Assembly: GCA_001442925.1 (NCBI GenBank)
Contig: LDXX01000009.1
Location: 1-64,000, forward strand
Direction of reading: 5' to 3'
Source: Candidatus Kryptonium thompsonii
GTDB taxonomy: Bacteria; Bacteroidota; Ignavibacteria; Kryptoniales; Kryptoniaceae
DNA length: 64,000 nt
The notes under the pieces are model-generated. The model was not told where the DNA came from, did no database searches, and saw only the letters and a list, made by a program, of their open reading frames with translations. A program made the position numbers and the translations under genes. Positions within the stretch are counted from its first letter, which is position 1. Every line of letters begins with the position of its first letter. Shown here piece after piece: positions 8,963 to 17,959 of the stretch.

Positions 8963-9433
8963 TTAAATAAATAATGTGATTTTTGAATTTCTTGCTTCTT
9001 CAAGAAAAGTTGCTACCCCAGCTGGCTGCGAAACCTGGGGTATTAATTTGTCTTGTGTTAATTCCATCACTTCCATACTCATTTGACATGGGACAAGTTT
9101 AACACCAAGTTCAATAGCCATATTTCTAAGTTGATCCAACATCGCTACATTTTTCGCCTTCATCATTTTTTTAAACATCCACCTACCAATTCCACCAAAG
9201 TTCATTTTGCTTGGACCGACACCATTTATATCTTTCAGCATAAAACCAAGCAATTTCCCAAAAAAGCTTTTTCCGGTTTTTTCTGATTTTTTAATTGCTT
9301 GCAATCCCCAGAATGTGAAAAACATAGTTACTTCCATTCCTGATGCTGCTGCTCCAGTTGCAATAATGAATGCAGCCATCAACCTATCCATATCACCACT
9401 GAAAACTACCATTGAAAGCTTGTTTTGCTCCAT
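8963..9433 (-). CDS. DsrE2-type DsrE/DsrF-like sulfurtransferase
   Basis: A 156-residue protein of the DsrE2 subfamily. It starts with KLSMVVFSGDMDRLMAAFI, has a hydrophobic glycine/alanine-rich segment (about 22-45: ATGAAASGMEVTMFFTFWG), and carries the conserved cysteine at about 116 in KLVPCQMSMEVM. DsrE proteins accept and donate persulfide sulfur, and DsrE2 commonly sits beside TusA and rhodanese genes. Here it is second in the operon, 21 nt after the MerR gene, with tusA next. It may be loosely membrane-attached through its hydrophobic segment. Confidence 0.88.
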   Translation of the reverse strand: MEQNKLSMVVFSGDMDRLMAAFIIATGAAASGMEVTMFFTFWGLQAIKKSEKTGKSFFGKLLGFMLKDINGVGPSKMNFGGIGRWMFKKMMKAKNVAMLDQLRNMAIELGVKLVPCQMSMEVMELTQDKLIPQVSQPAGVATFLEEARNSKITLFI

Positions 9434-9454
9434 TTTTTCTAAATTAGTTTGTTT

Positions 9455-9907
9455 TTAAATAGCTGACTTTTCTATGTATCGTTTTAAAAGCTCTTTCAAC
9501 TCATCACAACTTTTAATAGAATTATAAACTGGACACTCACGACATTCATTTGTAGCACAATCTCCCTTCAAACTTGCCTTATGTAACCAACACGGCCTCT
9601 CATAATCAACATATGCTGGGCAACTATATTTAATATCATCCTCACAACCTTTAATTTCCCAACACGGGATCAAGGCTAATAACCTTCTTATACCAGCAAT
9701 ACTTATCTTCTTCTCGCTAATCGTCCTCTTTATGCACTCTATCCTTTCCATATCTACCTGGCTAAACAACCTGTGACCACTTTCCTTTTTGTAAGGAATA
9801 ATTAAACCTTCTCTTTCATACATTCTTATCGTATGCTCGGAAATTCCAAGTCGCTCAGCGACAACACTTATTGGGAAGACTGGATCTCTTTCGTTAATTG
9901 GTTTCAT
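9455..9907 (-). CDS. MerR-family regulator with cysteine-rich two-CW-like tail
   Basis: A 150-residue protein. Residues about 8-75 form a MerR helix-turn-helix with wing (AERLGISEHTIRMYEREGLI). In place of the usual long dimer helix and metal loop, the last 60 residues contain eight cysteines with two CW pairs (PCWEIKGC and PCWLH) plus NECRECP, resembling the two-CW zinc or iron-sulfur module. This suggests the regulator senses metal, redox or sulfane sulfur. It is the first gene of the operon it probably controls. The preceding region contains an imperfect dyad (TTTCCAAA near 9971 and TTTTGAAA near 9954) that could be its operator. Confidence 0.8.
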   Translation of the reverse strand: MKPINERDPVFPISVVAERLGISEHTIRMYEREGLIIPYKKESGHRLFSQVDMERIECIKRTISEKKISIAGIRRLLALIPCWEIKGCEDDIKYSCPAYVDYERPCWLHKASLKGDCATNECRECPVYNSIKSCDELKELLKRYIEKSAI

Positions 9908-10061
9908 ATAGTTTTTACTCTAAAAAATTTAGATTCACAAATATAGTTTTTCAAAAGCTATGCCATTTGGAAATTATTGGAAGATAATTATTTTACTTTT
10001 TACAAGGCGGGGAAAATGTAGAGAATAGAGACATAAAATAAAGGCGGGTGCAAAATAGAGA

Positions 10062-10090
10062 CAAAAAAGCCCGGGTTTGAAACCCCGGGC
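10062..10090 (-). terminator. Intrinsic terminator after the large T9SS protein gene
   Basis: On the minus strand a 7-bp GCCCGGG/CCCGGGC stem (10084-10090 with 10069-10075) is followed by six T. It lies 31 nt beyond the stop codon and ends the transcript before the merR promoter region. Confidence 0.88.
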
Positions 10091-10121
10091 CTTTGAAAGA
10101 AACGAAGTTCAAAGCCTTTAA

Positions 10122-12713
10122 TTACTTGATGAGAAGCATCTTATTCTTCAATACCCTATTTCCTGCCCTTAAAACATAGAAATATGTTCCAGAAGCATAA
10201 TTGCTGCCGTCAAACTGCACAACATAATGCCCTGCTCTCATATATTCGCTCACAAGCGTTGCAACCTTTTGCCCAATGACATTGTAAACCACAAGCTCAA
10301 CCTGTGCATCCTCGGGCAAACCAAATTTAATCGTAGTAACTGGGTTAAACGGATTAGGATAATTTTGACTTAAATAATAGTCCGTTGGTATTCCATTATC
10401 GACAACCTCAACAGAAGTTGGTTTCGAAAGATTCAATCTATAGATATTGGACTTAACAGATGGTGATTTCTTATCCGTAACTTCAACTCTCCAATAAAGC
10501 ACAAGCGTCGTGTCACCGGTTGGGAATAACGGGAAGAGCTGAGCTCCTTTCACATATTTTACTGTGTCGGTTAAAGTATCAACCATAACGGTGCTTGTGG
10601 AAGTGAAGTTTTTATCATTTGCGAGTTTAAAGATATAAATCAATGTATCCTCAGGGACATTCCCATCTTTTGCCTTATTCCACACAAAAGTTACGGTATC
10701 AGTTGAAAGGATATGAACAAATGCACTATCTGCAGGTGAGACAAGTGTTGCAGCAGACGGTGGTAAATTCACAGTTATAAAGTCAGTTGCATAATATCTT
10801 GGTGAAATCTGATATCCGCCTGTATAAACGGTTGTACCTGAAGTGAATTGGGTTGCAATCCCAATAATGCTAACGGGATATTGCGGTTCAGGTTGTCCAT
10901 CAATATCGGTATCAGCATCGATTCTGACAGTTAAAGTTTCAGTTTTTGCAAATGACACGAAACGCATATTTGCATCTGAGCCTGAAGCTGGCCAAGCCGG
11001 CGAAGTTGAAGATTTCCAAAGTGAATCTAAACGAATAAGTTGTCCTTCGTAAGATTCAAAGTTTGAAAGGAATTCAGAAACAGCAAGCTTCTTTGGGGCT
11101 GGTAAAGGATGATTTTTCCAAAGAACCTTTATAGATGTTGAATCCCCAGTCAATGGCTCAATTTCAGTTAATCCTCTAAAAACTGTAATCTTGCCTATGA
11201 CCATAAGATAATCGCCAAGATCAAAGGTTAATACAGTGCCAGACTTAAAAACATTTAACCCGGCTGTTTCATCCTGAATATAGTAAGAGGTATTCCCTGA
11301 ACTAGCAGTATAATTTGGCGAGGTCACAACCCCATAAACTAAGAGCGTATCACCAGTGTCCATATAATCAGGCTTATAATCGCCATTTTCATCTTTTCTT
11401 GCTTCTTTAAGCGTGACGAGTTTGGCTGCTTTGCCAGATTGTGATATAACAATAGGGTCAACCGCCTTTGTTGTATAAGAATTCGGTCCAGATGGTGGGG
11501 CATACATCCTCAAACGTTCAGCGGAAGGATTAGCATAATAGATATTACCAACAACATCAACCGCTATCGCATGGCTTCCCGAGGTACTTGTACTTGGGAC
11601 AAACAATTTCTCAAAAGAAGGTGGATTTGTGAAAACCACCTTGAAAACCCCACCATTCGTTCCCCTAACTCTTGCATAAAGTATATCATCTACGTTTGTA
11701 TTTTGATCAGCTCCAGAATAAATCACAATATGCGTCACATTATCCGGGAGTTCAACCGAGTCAATAACACCAAGGGACGTTCCAGTCCATTTAAACTTAT
11801 AAATTTTCTTATATGATGTTGAGCTTGCACCACCTGCAACAAATACATATCCTGAGTCATCAATTGCAATATCTCTGAAATAGGCTACTCCAGCTAATGA
11901 ATCAGTTGATAAAATTTCATGACCTGTCTTGCCAATTCGGTAAATATATTTATCACCGGTGACATAAATAATCGTATCCCTAACATTTATCCCCCTTGGT
12001 AAAAACGGCAGTGAAAACGAATCAACAAGCGTTGTATCATAATAAACCCTAATCTGCTTTAGCGTGTTGTAAGTAACATATGCTTTGCCATCTGAACCAA
12101 TTGCGATGTGCCAGGGATCGAAATCGGAATTAACAAATGTCGCTGATCTATCGAATTCAGTCACAAGCGTTCCAATAGGATTCACCTTTATCATACGATT
12201 ATATTGATAAAATGTCGTTGATTCAGTGATATACATAAAGCCAAAATTTTTGCTATTCGGATCCCTGTTAATGTCAATATCCCTATTGCTTAAACCAATC
12301 CCAGCGCCAGTATAAACAGGATTTTCCCAAACCTGTGTCCACGCACTATATCCACCCAACTGTTGTGCTTTAACTTCTACAACCCAATTTCCAGTTGGAG
12401 CGGTAGTGCCATCATCAAGCGTTCCATCCCAATAAACGCTATGTTCACCTTGCGTTAAATTATAAACTGTTATTGTCTTTGCATGTGCTGGATTAACATC
12501 ATGATAAATTTTCACCTCAACCACAGAAGCGGAATCATTCAAAGTAAACCATATTAACACCCCCGTCCTATCTGCAAAGCTTCCATCAAACGGTGTTTTA
12601 CCATCCGGATTTGTAAATCTGATATTGCTTGCATATACATCGGCAAAAGCTTGATAAGCAGGGAAAGAAATTAACAAGATTAGGAAGGTAAAAATAACTA
12701 ACTTACGCCACAT
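10122..12713 (-). CDS. Large T9SS-secreted protein (FlgD-like Ig, beta-propeller, OB-fold, FnIII)
   Basis: An 863-residue protein with a signal peptide (1-24). Domains in order: a FlgD-type Ig-like domain (about 25-130, ending in WDGTLDDG and GNWVVEV); a propeller-like region of repeated strands (about 160-410, with DPWHIAIGSDGKAYV and DIAIDDSGYVFVAGG); an OB-fold DUF5689-like segment (about 430-640, YYIQDETAGLNVF then GDYLMVIGKI); a fibronectin-III-like stretch (about 655-770); and a T9SS type A sorting domain starting at YYLSQNYPNPFNPVTTIKF and ending MLLIK. It should be an extracellular or surface-anchored protein. No catalytic motif is apparent, so a binding or structural role is more likely. 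GGAGG precedes the ATG, and the gene is monocistronic. Confidence 0.82.
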   Translation of the reverse strand: MWRKLVIFTFLILLISFPAYQAFADVYASNIRFTNPDGKTPFDGSFADRTGVLIWFTLNDSASVVEVKIYHDVNPAHAKTITVYNLTQGEHSVYWDGTLDDGTTAPTGNWVVEVKAQQLGGYSAWTQVWENPVYTGAGIGLSNRDIDINRDPNSKNFGFMYITESTTFYQYNRMIKVNPIGTLVTEFDRSATFVNSDFDPWHIAIGSDGKAYVTYNTLKQIRVYYDTTLVDSFSLPFLPRGINVRDTIIYVTGDKYIYRIGKTGHEILSTDSLAGVAYFRDIAIDDSGYVFVAGGASSTSYKKIYKFKWTGTSLGVIDSVELPDNVTHIVIYSGADQNTNVDDILYARVRGTNGGVFKVVFTNPPSFEKLFVPSTSTSGSHAIAVDVVGNIYYANPSAERLRMYAPPSGPNSYTTKAVDPIVISQSGKAAKLVTLKEARKDENGDYKPDYMDTGDTLLVYGVVTSPNYTASSGNTSYYIQDETAGLNVFKSGTVLTFDLGDYLMVIGKITVFRGLTEIEPLTGDSTSIKVLWKNHPLPAPKKLAVSEFLSNFESYEGQLIRLDSLWKSSTSPAWPASGSDANMRFVSFAKTETLTVRIDADTDIDGQPEPQYPVSIIGIATQFTSGTTVYTGGYQISPRYYATDFITVNLPPSAATLVSPADSAFVHILSTDTVTFVWNKAKDGNVPEDTLIYIFKLANDKNFTSTSTVMVDTLTDTVKYVKGAQLFPLFPTGDTTLVLYWRVEVTDKKSPSVKSNIYRLNLSKPTSVEVVDNGIPTDYYLSQNYPNPFNPVTTIKFGLPEDAQVELVVYNVIGQKVATLVSEYMRAGHYVVQFDGSNYASGTYFYVLRAGNRVLKNKMLLIK

Positions 12714-12747
12714 AATATTTCCTCCGTTTTTGTTTATGTTTCATCCT

Positions 12748-12776
12748 AAAATAGGAAATTATTTTCTTAAAGTCAA
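12748..12776 (-). promoter_or_regulatory. Sigma-70-type promoter of the large T9SS protein gene
   Basis: On the minus strand TTGACT (12771-12776) and TATTTT (12748-12753) are separated by 17 nt. The -10 box lies 34 nt before the ATG, followed by a GGAGG ribosome binding site. Spacing and -35 match are close to the standard consensus. Confidence 0.62.
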
Positions 12777-12903
12777 GAAAAATCGCCCGAAAATTATCAC
12801 ATCTAAAAATTTCCGAAATCACCCCGCTCACGATGCTTCTCTCAAGATCGCACCCAAAACTATCACCTAAAATTAATAAAGAGCATCAAAGGTCATCTCA
12901 ATT

Positions 12904-14556
12904 TTACATTTTCTCAGGTCTTGAAATTCCAAGTATTTTCAGTCCATTTGCAATAACGATTTTTGTCGCTAAACATAGCGAAAGGCGAGCAAATGTCAAG
13001 TCCATGTCGCTACTGTTAACAACTCTGTGTCTATGATAAAATCTATGAAAAGCCTCCGCCACCTCGTTAAGGTAATTTATAATTTTTAATGGTTCCAAAC
13101 TTAAATATGCTACCTCAACCACATCTGGAAATTCACCCAATAACTTAGCAAGATCAACCTCTTCTTTTTCACGAAGCAACTCAATATTTGCACTATCTAT
13201 TTTTTCAACCTTAATGCCCGAATCCTTTGCAAATCTTAATATACTTGCTATCCTAGCATGCGCATATTGGAGATAATAAACTGGATTTTCCTCAGATTGC
13301 TTCTTCGCAAGATTTAGATCAAAATTCAAATGGGCGTCTCTACTTCTGTTTAAGAAAAAGAACCTAACGACATCTGGGGTTACTTCATCGATTAATTCAT
13401 CGAGTGTAATATAATTTGCCTTACGAGTTGACATCTTAACAACTTCGCCATCTTTAACTATCGTGACGAATTGATAAATTAGCACCTTGACTTTCGATAT
13501 ATCGTATCCTAAAGCATCAAGCGCCCTTAATACATCTGGATATTCAGCGATATGGTCTGCGCCGAAAACATCGATTATTAAATCAAACCCTCTTTTAAAT
13601 TTCTCAATATGATACGCTATATCCGGTAATCTATAAGTCGGTTCACCTGTGCTTTTGACAAGAACTTTATCCTGTTCCCCGCCAAGTTTAGTAGCCATAA
13701 ACCACTTTGCACCATCCTTTTCATAAACATAACCAAGCTTTTCAAGTTCCGAAACAACATCCCATATCTTTTTTTCATAAAGCCAATCCTCATTATAGAA
13801 CACGTCAAATTTAATTCCCAATCTTTCCAAGGTTTTCTTTATGTCATCAAAAATAACGGATTCCCCTTTCTCCTTAAAAATCCTCAAATCGCTTTCGTTC
13901 TTAAGTGAATCCCCATACTCCTCCAACAACATTTTAGCAATATCCTTTATATACTCACCCTGATAATATTCCTCTGGATAATCAATTTTCTCACCAAGCA
14001 GTTCAAGATATCTGAGGCGAATTGAGTCAGCAAGAATTTTCATCTGCCTGCCTGCGTTGTTGAAGTAATATTCCCTCGTTACATCATATCCAACCCATTC
14101 AAGTATATTTGCAATCGTATCCCCAAGAACAGCGTTTCTGCCGTGTCCAACGGTAAGCGGTCCTGTTGGATTCGCGCTCACAAATTCAACATTTGCTTTC
14201 TTCCCCTTTCCAATCGTAAGTCTTCCAAAATTTTCACCTTGATTTAAAATTTCGTAAATCCTCCGAATGTAAAACTTGGGGGTAAGTTTAAAGTTTATAA
14301 AGCCCGGACCCGCAACCTCAACCTTCTCGATCAACTCCGGCTCTATATCAAGGTTTGCTACAATTTCACCAGCTATTTCTCTTGGGGCTTTTCCAACTTT
14401 TTTGGCTATCAACATCGCAATGTTAGTTGCAAAATCCCCGAATTGCTCATTTTTAGGTTTATCAAATGTGAGATCAATTCCGTCCAGCTGAATTCCGAGC
14501 TTATCGAGTGCTGTTTTAAGTTTTTCCCTTAGATATTCCCTCGCCGATGGAAACAT
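12904..14556 (-). CDS. argS: Arginyl-tRNA synthetase
   Basis: A complete class I enzyme of 550 residues that joins arginine to tRNA-Arg. It shows the ArgS N-terminal additional domain (1-85), the HIGH-equivalent region SANPTGPLTVGHGRN (127-141), a KMS-type loop (VVKMSTRKANYITL) and the C-terminal DALR anticodon-binding domain, recognisable in NPVYYLQYAHARIASILR and HRFYHRHRVV. The start overlaps the end of rsfS by 41 nt. The N-terminal domain needs these first residues, so the overlap looks real and suggests coupled translation. No clear terminator is visible in the 127 nt beyond the stop. Confidence 0.97.
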   Translation of the reverse strand: MFPSAREYLREKLKTALDKLGIQLDGIDLTFDKPKNEQFGDFATNIAMLIAKKVGKAPREIAGEIVANLDIEPELIEKVEVAGPGFINFKLTPKFYIRRIYEILNQGENFGRLTIGKGKKANVEFVSANPTGPLTVGHGRNAVLGDTIANILEWVGYDVTREYYFNNAGRQMKILADSIRLRYLELLGEKIDYPEEYYQGEYIKDIAKMLLEEYGDSLKNESDLRIFKEKGESVIFDDIKKTLERLGIKFDVFYNEDWLYEKKIWDVVSELEKLGYVYEKDGAKWFMATKLGGEQDKVLVKSTGEPTYRLPDIAYHIEKFKRGFDLIIDVFGADHIAEYPDVLRALDALGYDISKVKVLIYQFVTIVKDGEVVKMSTRKANYITLDELIDEVTPDVVRFFFLNRSRDAHLNFDLNLAKKQSEENPVYYLQYAHARIASILRFAKDSGIKVEKIDSANIELLREKEEVDLAKLLGEFPDVVEVAYLSLEPLKIINYLNEVAEAFHRFYHRHRVVNSSDMDLTFARLSLCLATKIVIANGLKILGISRPEKM

Positions 14557-14947
14557 CTTCCTTATCGCTTCTCTTTTTTGTTTTAGCCTTTTTTCTTACG
14601 CTATCTTCAGTTATATACTCAAACTTTGCATCCCCCCAAAATCTCTCAAGTCCATAAAACTCTCTGGCTGGTTTCAAGAATACATGCACAACTACATCAA
14701 CATAATCAATTAAAACCCATGTCAAATTCGTATATCCCTCAACATGCCATGCTTTTATTCCCTTCTTCTCAAGCTCCTCAACGATGTGATCAACTATCGC
14801 CTTTAATTGAACTGACGATTCCGCAGAGCATATCACGAAAAAATCTGTAATCGTAGTTAACTTTCTTACATCCGCTATCACTATATCCTCTGCCTTTTTC
14901 TCAAGCGCAAGCAGTGCTGCACGCTTAGCCAGTGTCTTTGGCCTCAA
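14516..14947 (-). CDS. rsfS: Ribosomal silencing factor RsfS
   Basis: A 143-residue member of the RsfS/Iojap/DUF143 family, which binds ribosomal protein L14 and blocks subunit joining when nutrients are low. Diagnostic stretches are DVRKLTTITDFFVICSAES, GYTNLTWVLIDYVDVVVHVF and the closing REFYGLERFWGDA. The last 25 residues are a charged tail not typical of the core family. The start is a TTG overlapping the LytR_C stop as TTGA; no ATG is available nearby. Confidence 0.95.
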   Translation of the reverse strand: MRPKTLAKRAALLALEKKAEDIVIADVRKLTTITDFFVICSAESSVQLKAIVDHIVEELEKKGIKAWHVEGYTNLTWVLIDYVDVVVHVFLKPAREFYGLERFWGDAKFEYITEDSVRKKAKTKKRSDKEDVSIGEGISKGKT

Positions 14948-15390
14948 AAACTTTCTCCATCTTTGTTTTTAAATGGCTTTAACATGATATAATCTTTGCC
15001 TATTACAACAGTAAATTCATTGTAATAATTTGATTTGGACCGAACAATTTTACCTTCATCTATGCCAAGTGCTTTTGCTATCACCTTCGCCGTATCTGGC
15101 CAGCCAACATGATCAATGATAAAACTTTCGTTTACAATCAAATCGTAATTCCCATAGTCAATAACATCGAAACCCTTACTTCTTAAGTACTGCGTTATCT
15201 GAAAAGCAACATCTTCAACTCCGCATCCATTTAACACATCAATTTGATAAGATGGATTTTCAACACTGATCTCTTCATCTGAAAATTTATGTTTCCCGTT
15301 TAAAATTTTCAAAAATAAAAAAACTAAAATCGCTACGAAAACTACCCCCAAACCGACAAATATTATAACATTTGAACCCTTCCCTTTCAT
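14944..15390 (-). CDS. LytR C-terminal domain protein, single-pass membrane
   Basis: A 148-residue protein with an N-terminal transmembrane helix (about 8-28) and an extracytoplasmic LytR_C domain (about 48-140, signature IDVLNGCGVEDVAFQ). This domain often occurs alone next to rsfS in Bacteroidota/Chlorobi-type genomes. Its role is unclear; a cell-wall or envelope function is assumed from its occurrence in LytR-CpsA-Psr enzymes, whose catalytic domain is missing here. The ATG overlaps the acylase stop as ATGA. Confidence 0.85.
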   Translation of the reverse strand: MKGKGSNVIIFVGLGVVFVAILVFLFLKILNGKHKFSDEEISVENPSYQIDVLNGCGVEDVAFQITQYLRSKGFDVIDYGNYDLIVNESFIIDHVGWPDTAKVIAKALGIDEGKIVRSKSNYYNEFTVVIGKDYIMLKPFKNKDGESF

Positions 15391-17870
15391 TCCTGCGGAA
15401 CAATCTTTAATATCTTAGTAGTTTTTTTATTTTTTAAGCTCTCCAGGCGCATCTCTATTTTAACATATTCTCCGTTCAAATAAAGCCGTGTTTGATTATC
15501 ATAAAACTGACTCATAATCTGCCCTGATGCTCCCGCTGGTATAACTGAATATAATAAATTTTCTGAAAAATTAACAATTTGACGCATGGATGGACCAAGG
15601 ACGCAATTGAAAGGTTTCAACAGGCTAAAACCAGCGTTATTAACAGTTGTCCCCGCTCCCCCAATTTCAAATGGACCAAGGTTAAAGATTTTATCAAGTG
15701 GTTTTCTCAGTCCAAGTGGATGAACAAGCTCAAGTTTATGAACTTTTCCCCAGTGCCATGTTAATATATCATCTCCAAGCTGTTTCTTTAAATCAAACAT
15801 ACTTTTCAAAAAGCTTTCTCTGATAATTTCATCCCTTGTCTCAATTTTATTTTTCGTTCTAACATCATCAAACCAAAGTGTATCATTTTCAGTTATCAAT
15901 TGTTTCAAAACTCTTAATGGAATGCCAGAATAAAACACAAATTTTTTATAAAGTCCCTGCCCAAGTTCATCTTCAAATGTATTCTTCATCATCTCAACAA
16001 GAAATGCATTAAAAATCGTAGTCGCTATGTCATCACGAGAAAAATTATAATTCCACCTTTTTAAATAGTCAAGTCCCTCTTTTACTAAACTTTCTTTAAC
16101 GTCAATGTTTTCAAAAGCACGGATTATATATGGCGTTAACTCGCGCGCATAATGCGAAAAATAGTCAAGTTGCAGTGATTTAAAATCATCAATACTTAAT
16201 TTCCCTTTTGACGAGAGAAATTCATTAATCCTCATCGCCCTGGATTCTGGCTCCCACAGATAGCTTATGTAGTAAGGATAATTATCGGGGACAGTTTTAT
16301 TATTTGCAGTTGCTATGAAATTCTCGGGTGGATTTAAAAGATTCGGTTGCAAATTAAATGGGACAAAATCAACCCAATCGAAGTCACTTGTCTCACCTGG
16401 ATTTAACAATAAAGGGTTTAAATTTTTTCTTACTGGAATTTTCCCGGCGCAATAGTATCCTATATTTCCATATATATCGGCATAGATAAAATTTTGCGCC
16501 GGAACTGTAAAGAACTTAAGTCCTTCTTTAAACTCCTCCCAATTTTTGGCACGATTAATTTTATAAAAAGCGAGAACTTCATCTGAGATCAAATTTCCAG
16601 TCCATTGCATTGAAACCGCCTGTGAAGGGATATACTTCGAATCAAGATCACGTGCATACCCTGTAAAGCTAAAATTATACACATCGCTTATAATCGGACC
16701 ACGATGGGTTGAAAGAACTTTAAATTTATATTTCCCCTTGCCCCTTACATTTATTTCCTCTTCTCTTTCGGTAAGCTGAACCCATTTGCCGTTGTAGAGA
16801 TACTTTGTCCCAGATGAATCAATTTTCTCAATATAAAAATCGGTATCATCAAGCATAACATTTGTCAAACCCCAAGCTATATAATTATTTCGCCCTATAA
16901 CTATTCCAGGGGTTCCTGGAATACAAACGCCAACCACATCAAGCCCACCATTGTTCAAGTGCACCTGATACCATATTGATGGAAGCGAATGTGGAAGGTG
17001 TGGATCATTCGCAAGCATTGGTTTACCACTTGCTGATTTCTCACCAGAGACGACCCACGAATTGCTCCCAAGCCCATCCGAAAGCATCCCAAACATTTCT
17101 CTAAATCGCATATTCGCTTCAACAAACTTACTCGATGGCGGAACATACTTTTTAATTATAAGCGGTGCGTTTTCAGGATATTGAGGGACTATCTTTCTAA
17201 ACTTTTCCTCACCCACTTTCGATAAAATCTCTGAAAAAACTGGCTCAGTCAGCCAAGCAAAATTCAACTGCCACGCAATTAGCCTTGTAATTAAAAGGCA
17301 GTCGGTTATGCTCCATTCTTCAGGTTCATATTTCAGCAATTTAAATTCAATGGGATAATTCCCTTTGTGTGTCTGTATAAAATAGTTAACACCATCTGAA
17401 TAGGATTTCAATATCTCGATCGACTTTTCACTGAGATACTTTTGCATCTTTTTAGCAGTTTCATTGAGGGAAAGCGTTCTGAAAAGTTTATCAACCTCAA
17501 GTGCGTCAACCCCGAATATTTCCGATAATCTTCCCGCAGCAATTCTTCTCGACAGGTCCATTTGCCACAACCTATCTTGTGCGGTCACATAGCCAAGCGC
17601 AAAATAAAGGTCGTGCTCATTTTTTGCGAATATGTGAGGTATTCCATACTCATCCCTGTAAATATAGACGGAGTCGATCAAAAGATGTGATTTTAGTTCC
17701 CCATCAATTTGTGGGTGCGATCTTGTAACAAGTTTGTAAGATAAAATAATCACAGCAATTAAAAGAACGATTAAAGTAAATGAAATCCCAGCGATAAATT
17801 TCGCCAGCTTTGACATAAAGTTGTTTGTTATGTTTTTAGTTTTAAAAAATTTACAAAATTCATCATTCAT
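15387..17870 (-). CDS. Penicillin acylase family N-terminal-nucleophile hydrolase
   Basis: An 827-residue S45-family precursor with an N-terminal hydrophobic segment (about 25-48), an alpha-chain region with YGIPHIFAKNEHDLYFALGY, and the autocatalytic junction GLGSNSWVVSGEKSASGKP. There the Ser after Gly/Asn becomes the free N-terminal nucleophile of the beta chain. Family partners include MLANDPHLPHSLPSIWYQ and GRNNYIAWGLTN. Such enzymes hydrolyse amide bonds, for example in acyl-homoserine lactones or beta-lactams; the substrate here is unknown. A second ATG at 17816 (MSKLAK) just before the hydrophobic segment is an equally plausible start. It is first in an operon with LytR_C, rsfS and argS. 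Confidence 0.88.
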   Translation of the reverse strand: MNDEFCKFFKTKNITNNFMSKLAKFIAGISFTLIVLLIAVIILSYKLVTRSHPQIDGELKSHLLIDSVYIYRDEYGIPHIFAKNEHDLYFALGYVTAQDRLWQMDLSRRIAAGRLSEIFGVDALEVDKLFRTLSLNETAKKMQKYLSEKSIEILKSYSDGVNYFIQTHKGNYPIEFKLLKYEPEEWSITDCLLITRLIAWQLNFAWLTEPVFSEILSKVGEEKFRKIVPQYPENAPLIIKKYVPPSSKFVEANMRFREMFGMLSDGLGSNSWVVSGEKSASGKPMLANDPHLPHSLPSIWYQVHLNNGGLDVVGVCIPGTPGIVIGRNNYIAWGLTNVMLDDTDFYIEKIDSSGTKYLYNGKWVQLTEREEEINVRGKGKYKFKVLSTHRGPIISDVYNFSFTGYARDLDSKYIPSQAVSMQWTGNLISDEVLAFYKINRAKNWEEFKEGLKFFTVPAQNFIYADIYGNIGYYCAGKIPVRKNLNPLLLNPGETSDFDWVDFVPFNLQPNLLNPPENFIATANNKTVPDNYPYYISYLWEPESRAMRINEFLSSKGKLSIDDFKSLQLDYFSHYARELTPYIIRAFENIDVKESLVKEGLDYLKRWNYNFSRDDIATTIFNAFLVEMMKNTFEDELGQGLYKKFVFYSGIPLRVLKQLITENDTLWFDDVRTKNKIETRDEIIRESFLKSMFDLKKQLGDDILTWHWGKVHKLELVHPLGLRKPLDKIFNLGPFEIGGAGTTVNNAGFSLLKPFNCVLGPSMRQIVNFSENLLYSVIPAGASGQIMSQFYDNQTRLYLNGEYVKIEMRLESLKNKKTTKILKIVPQE

Positions 17871-17959
17871 TTCAAATGTGCCAAGTTCACGAAACTTTGG
17901 AAATTTTATCTTGGCTAACTAAATTAATATGCAACAAAAACTAAAAAACATTCCCACCT

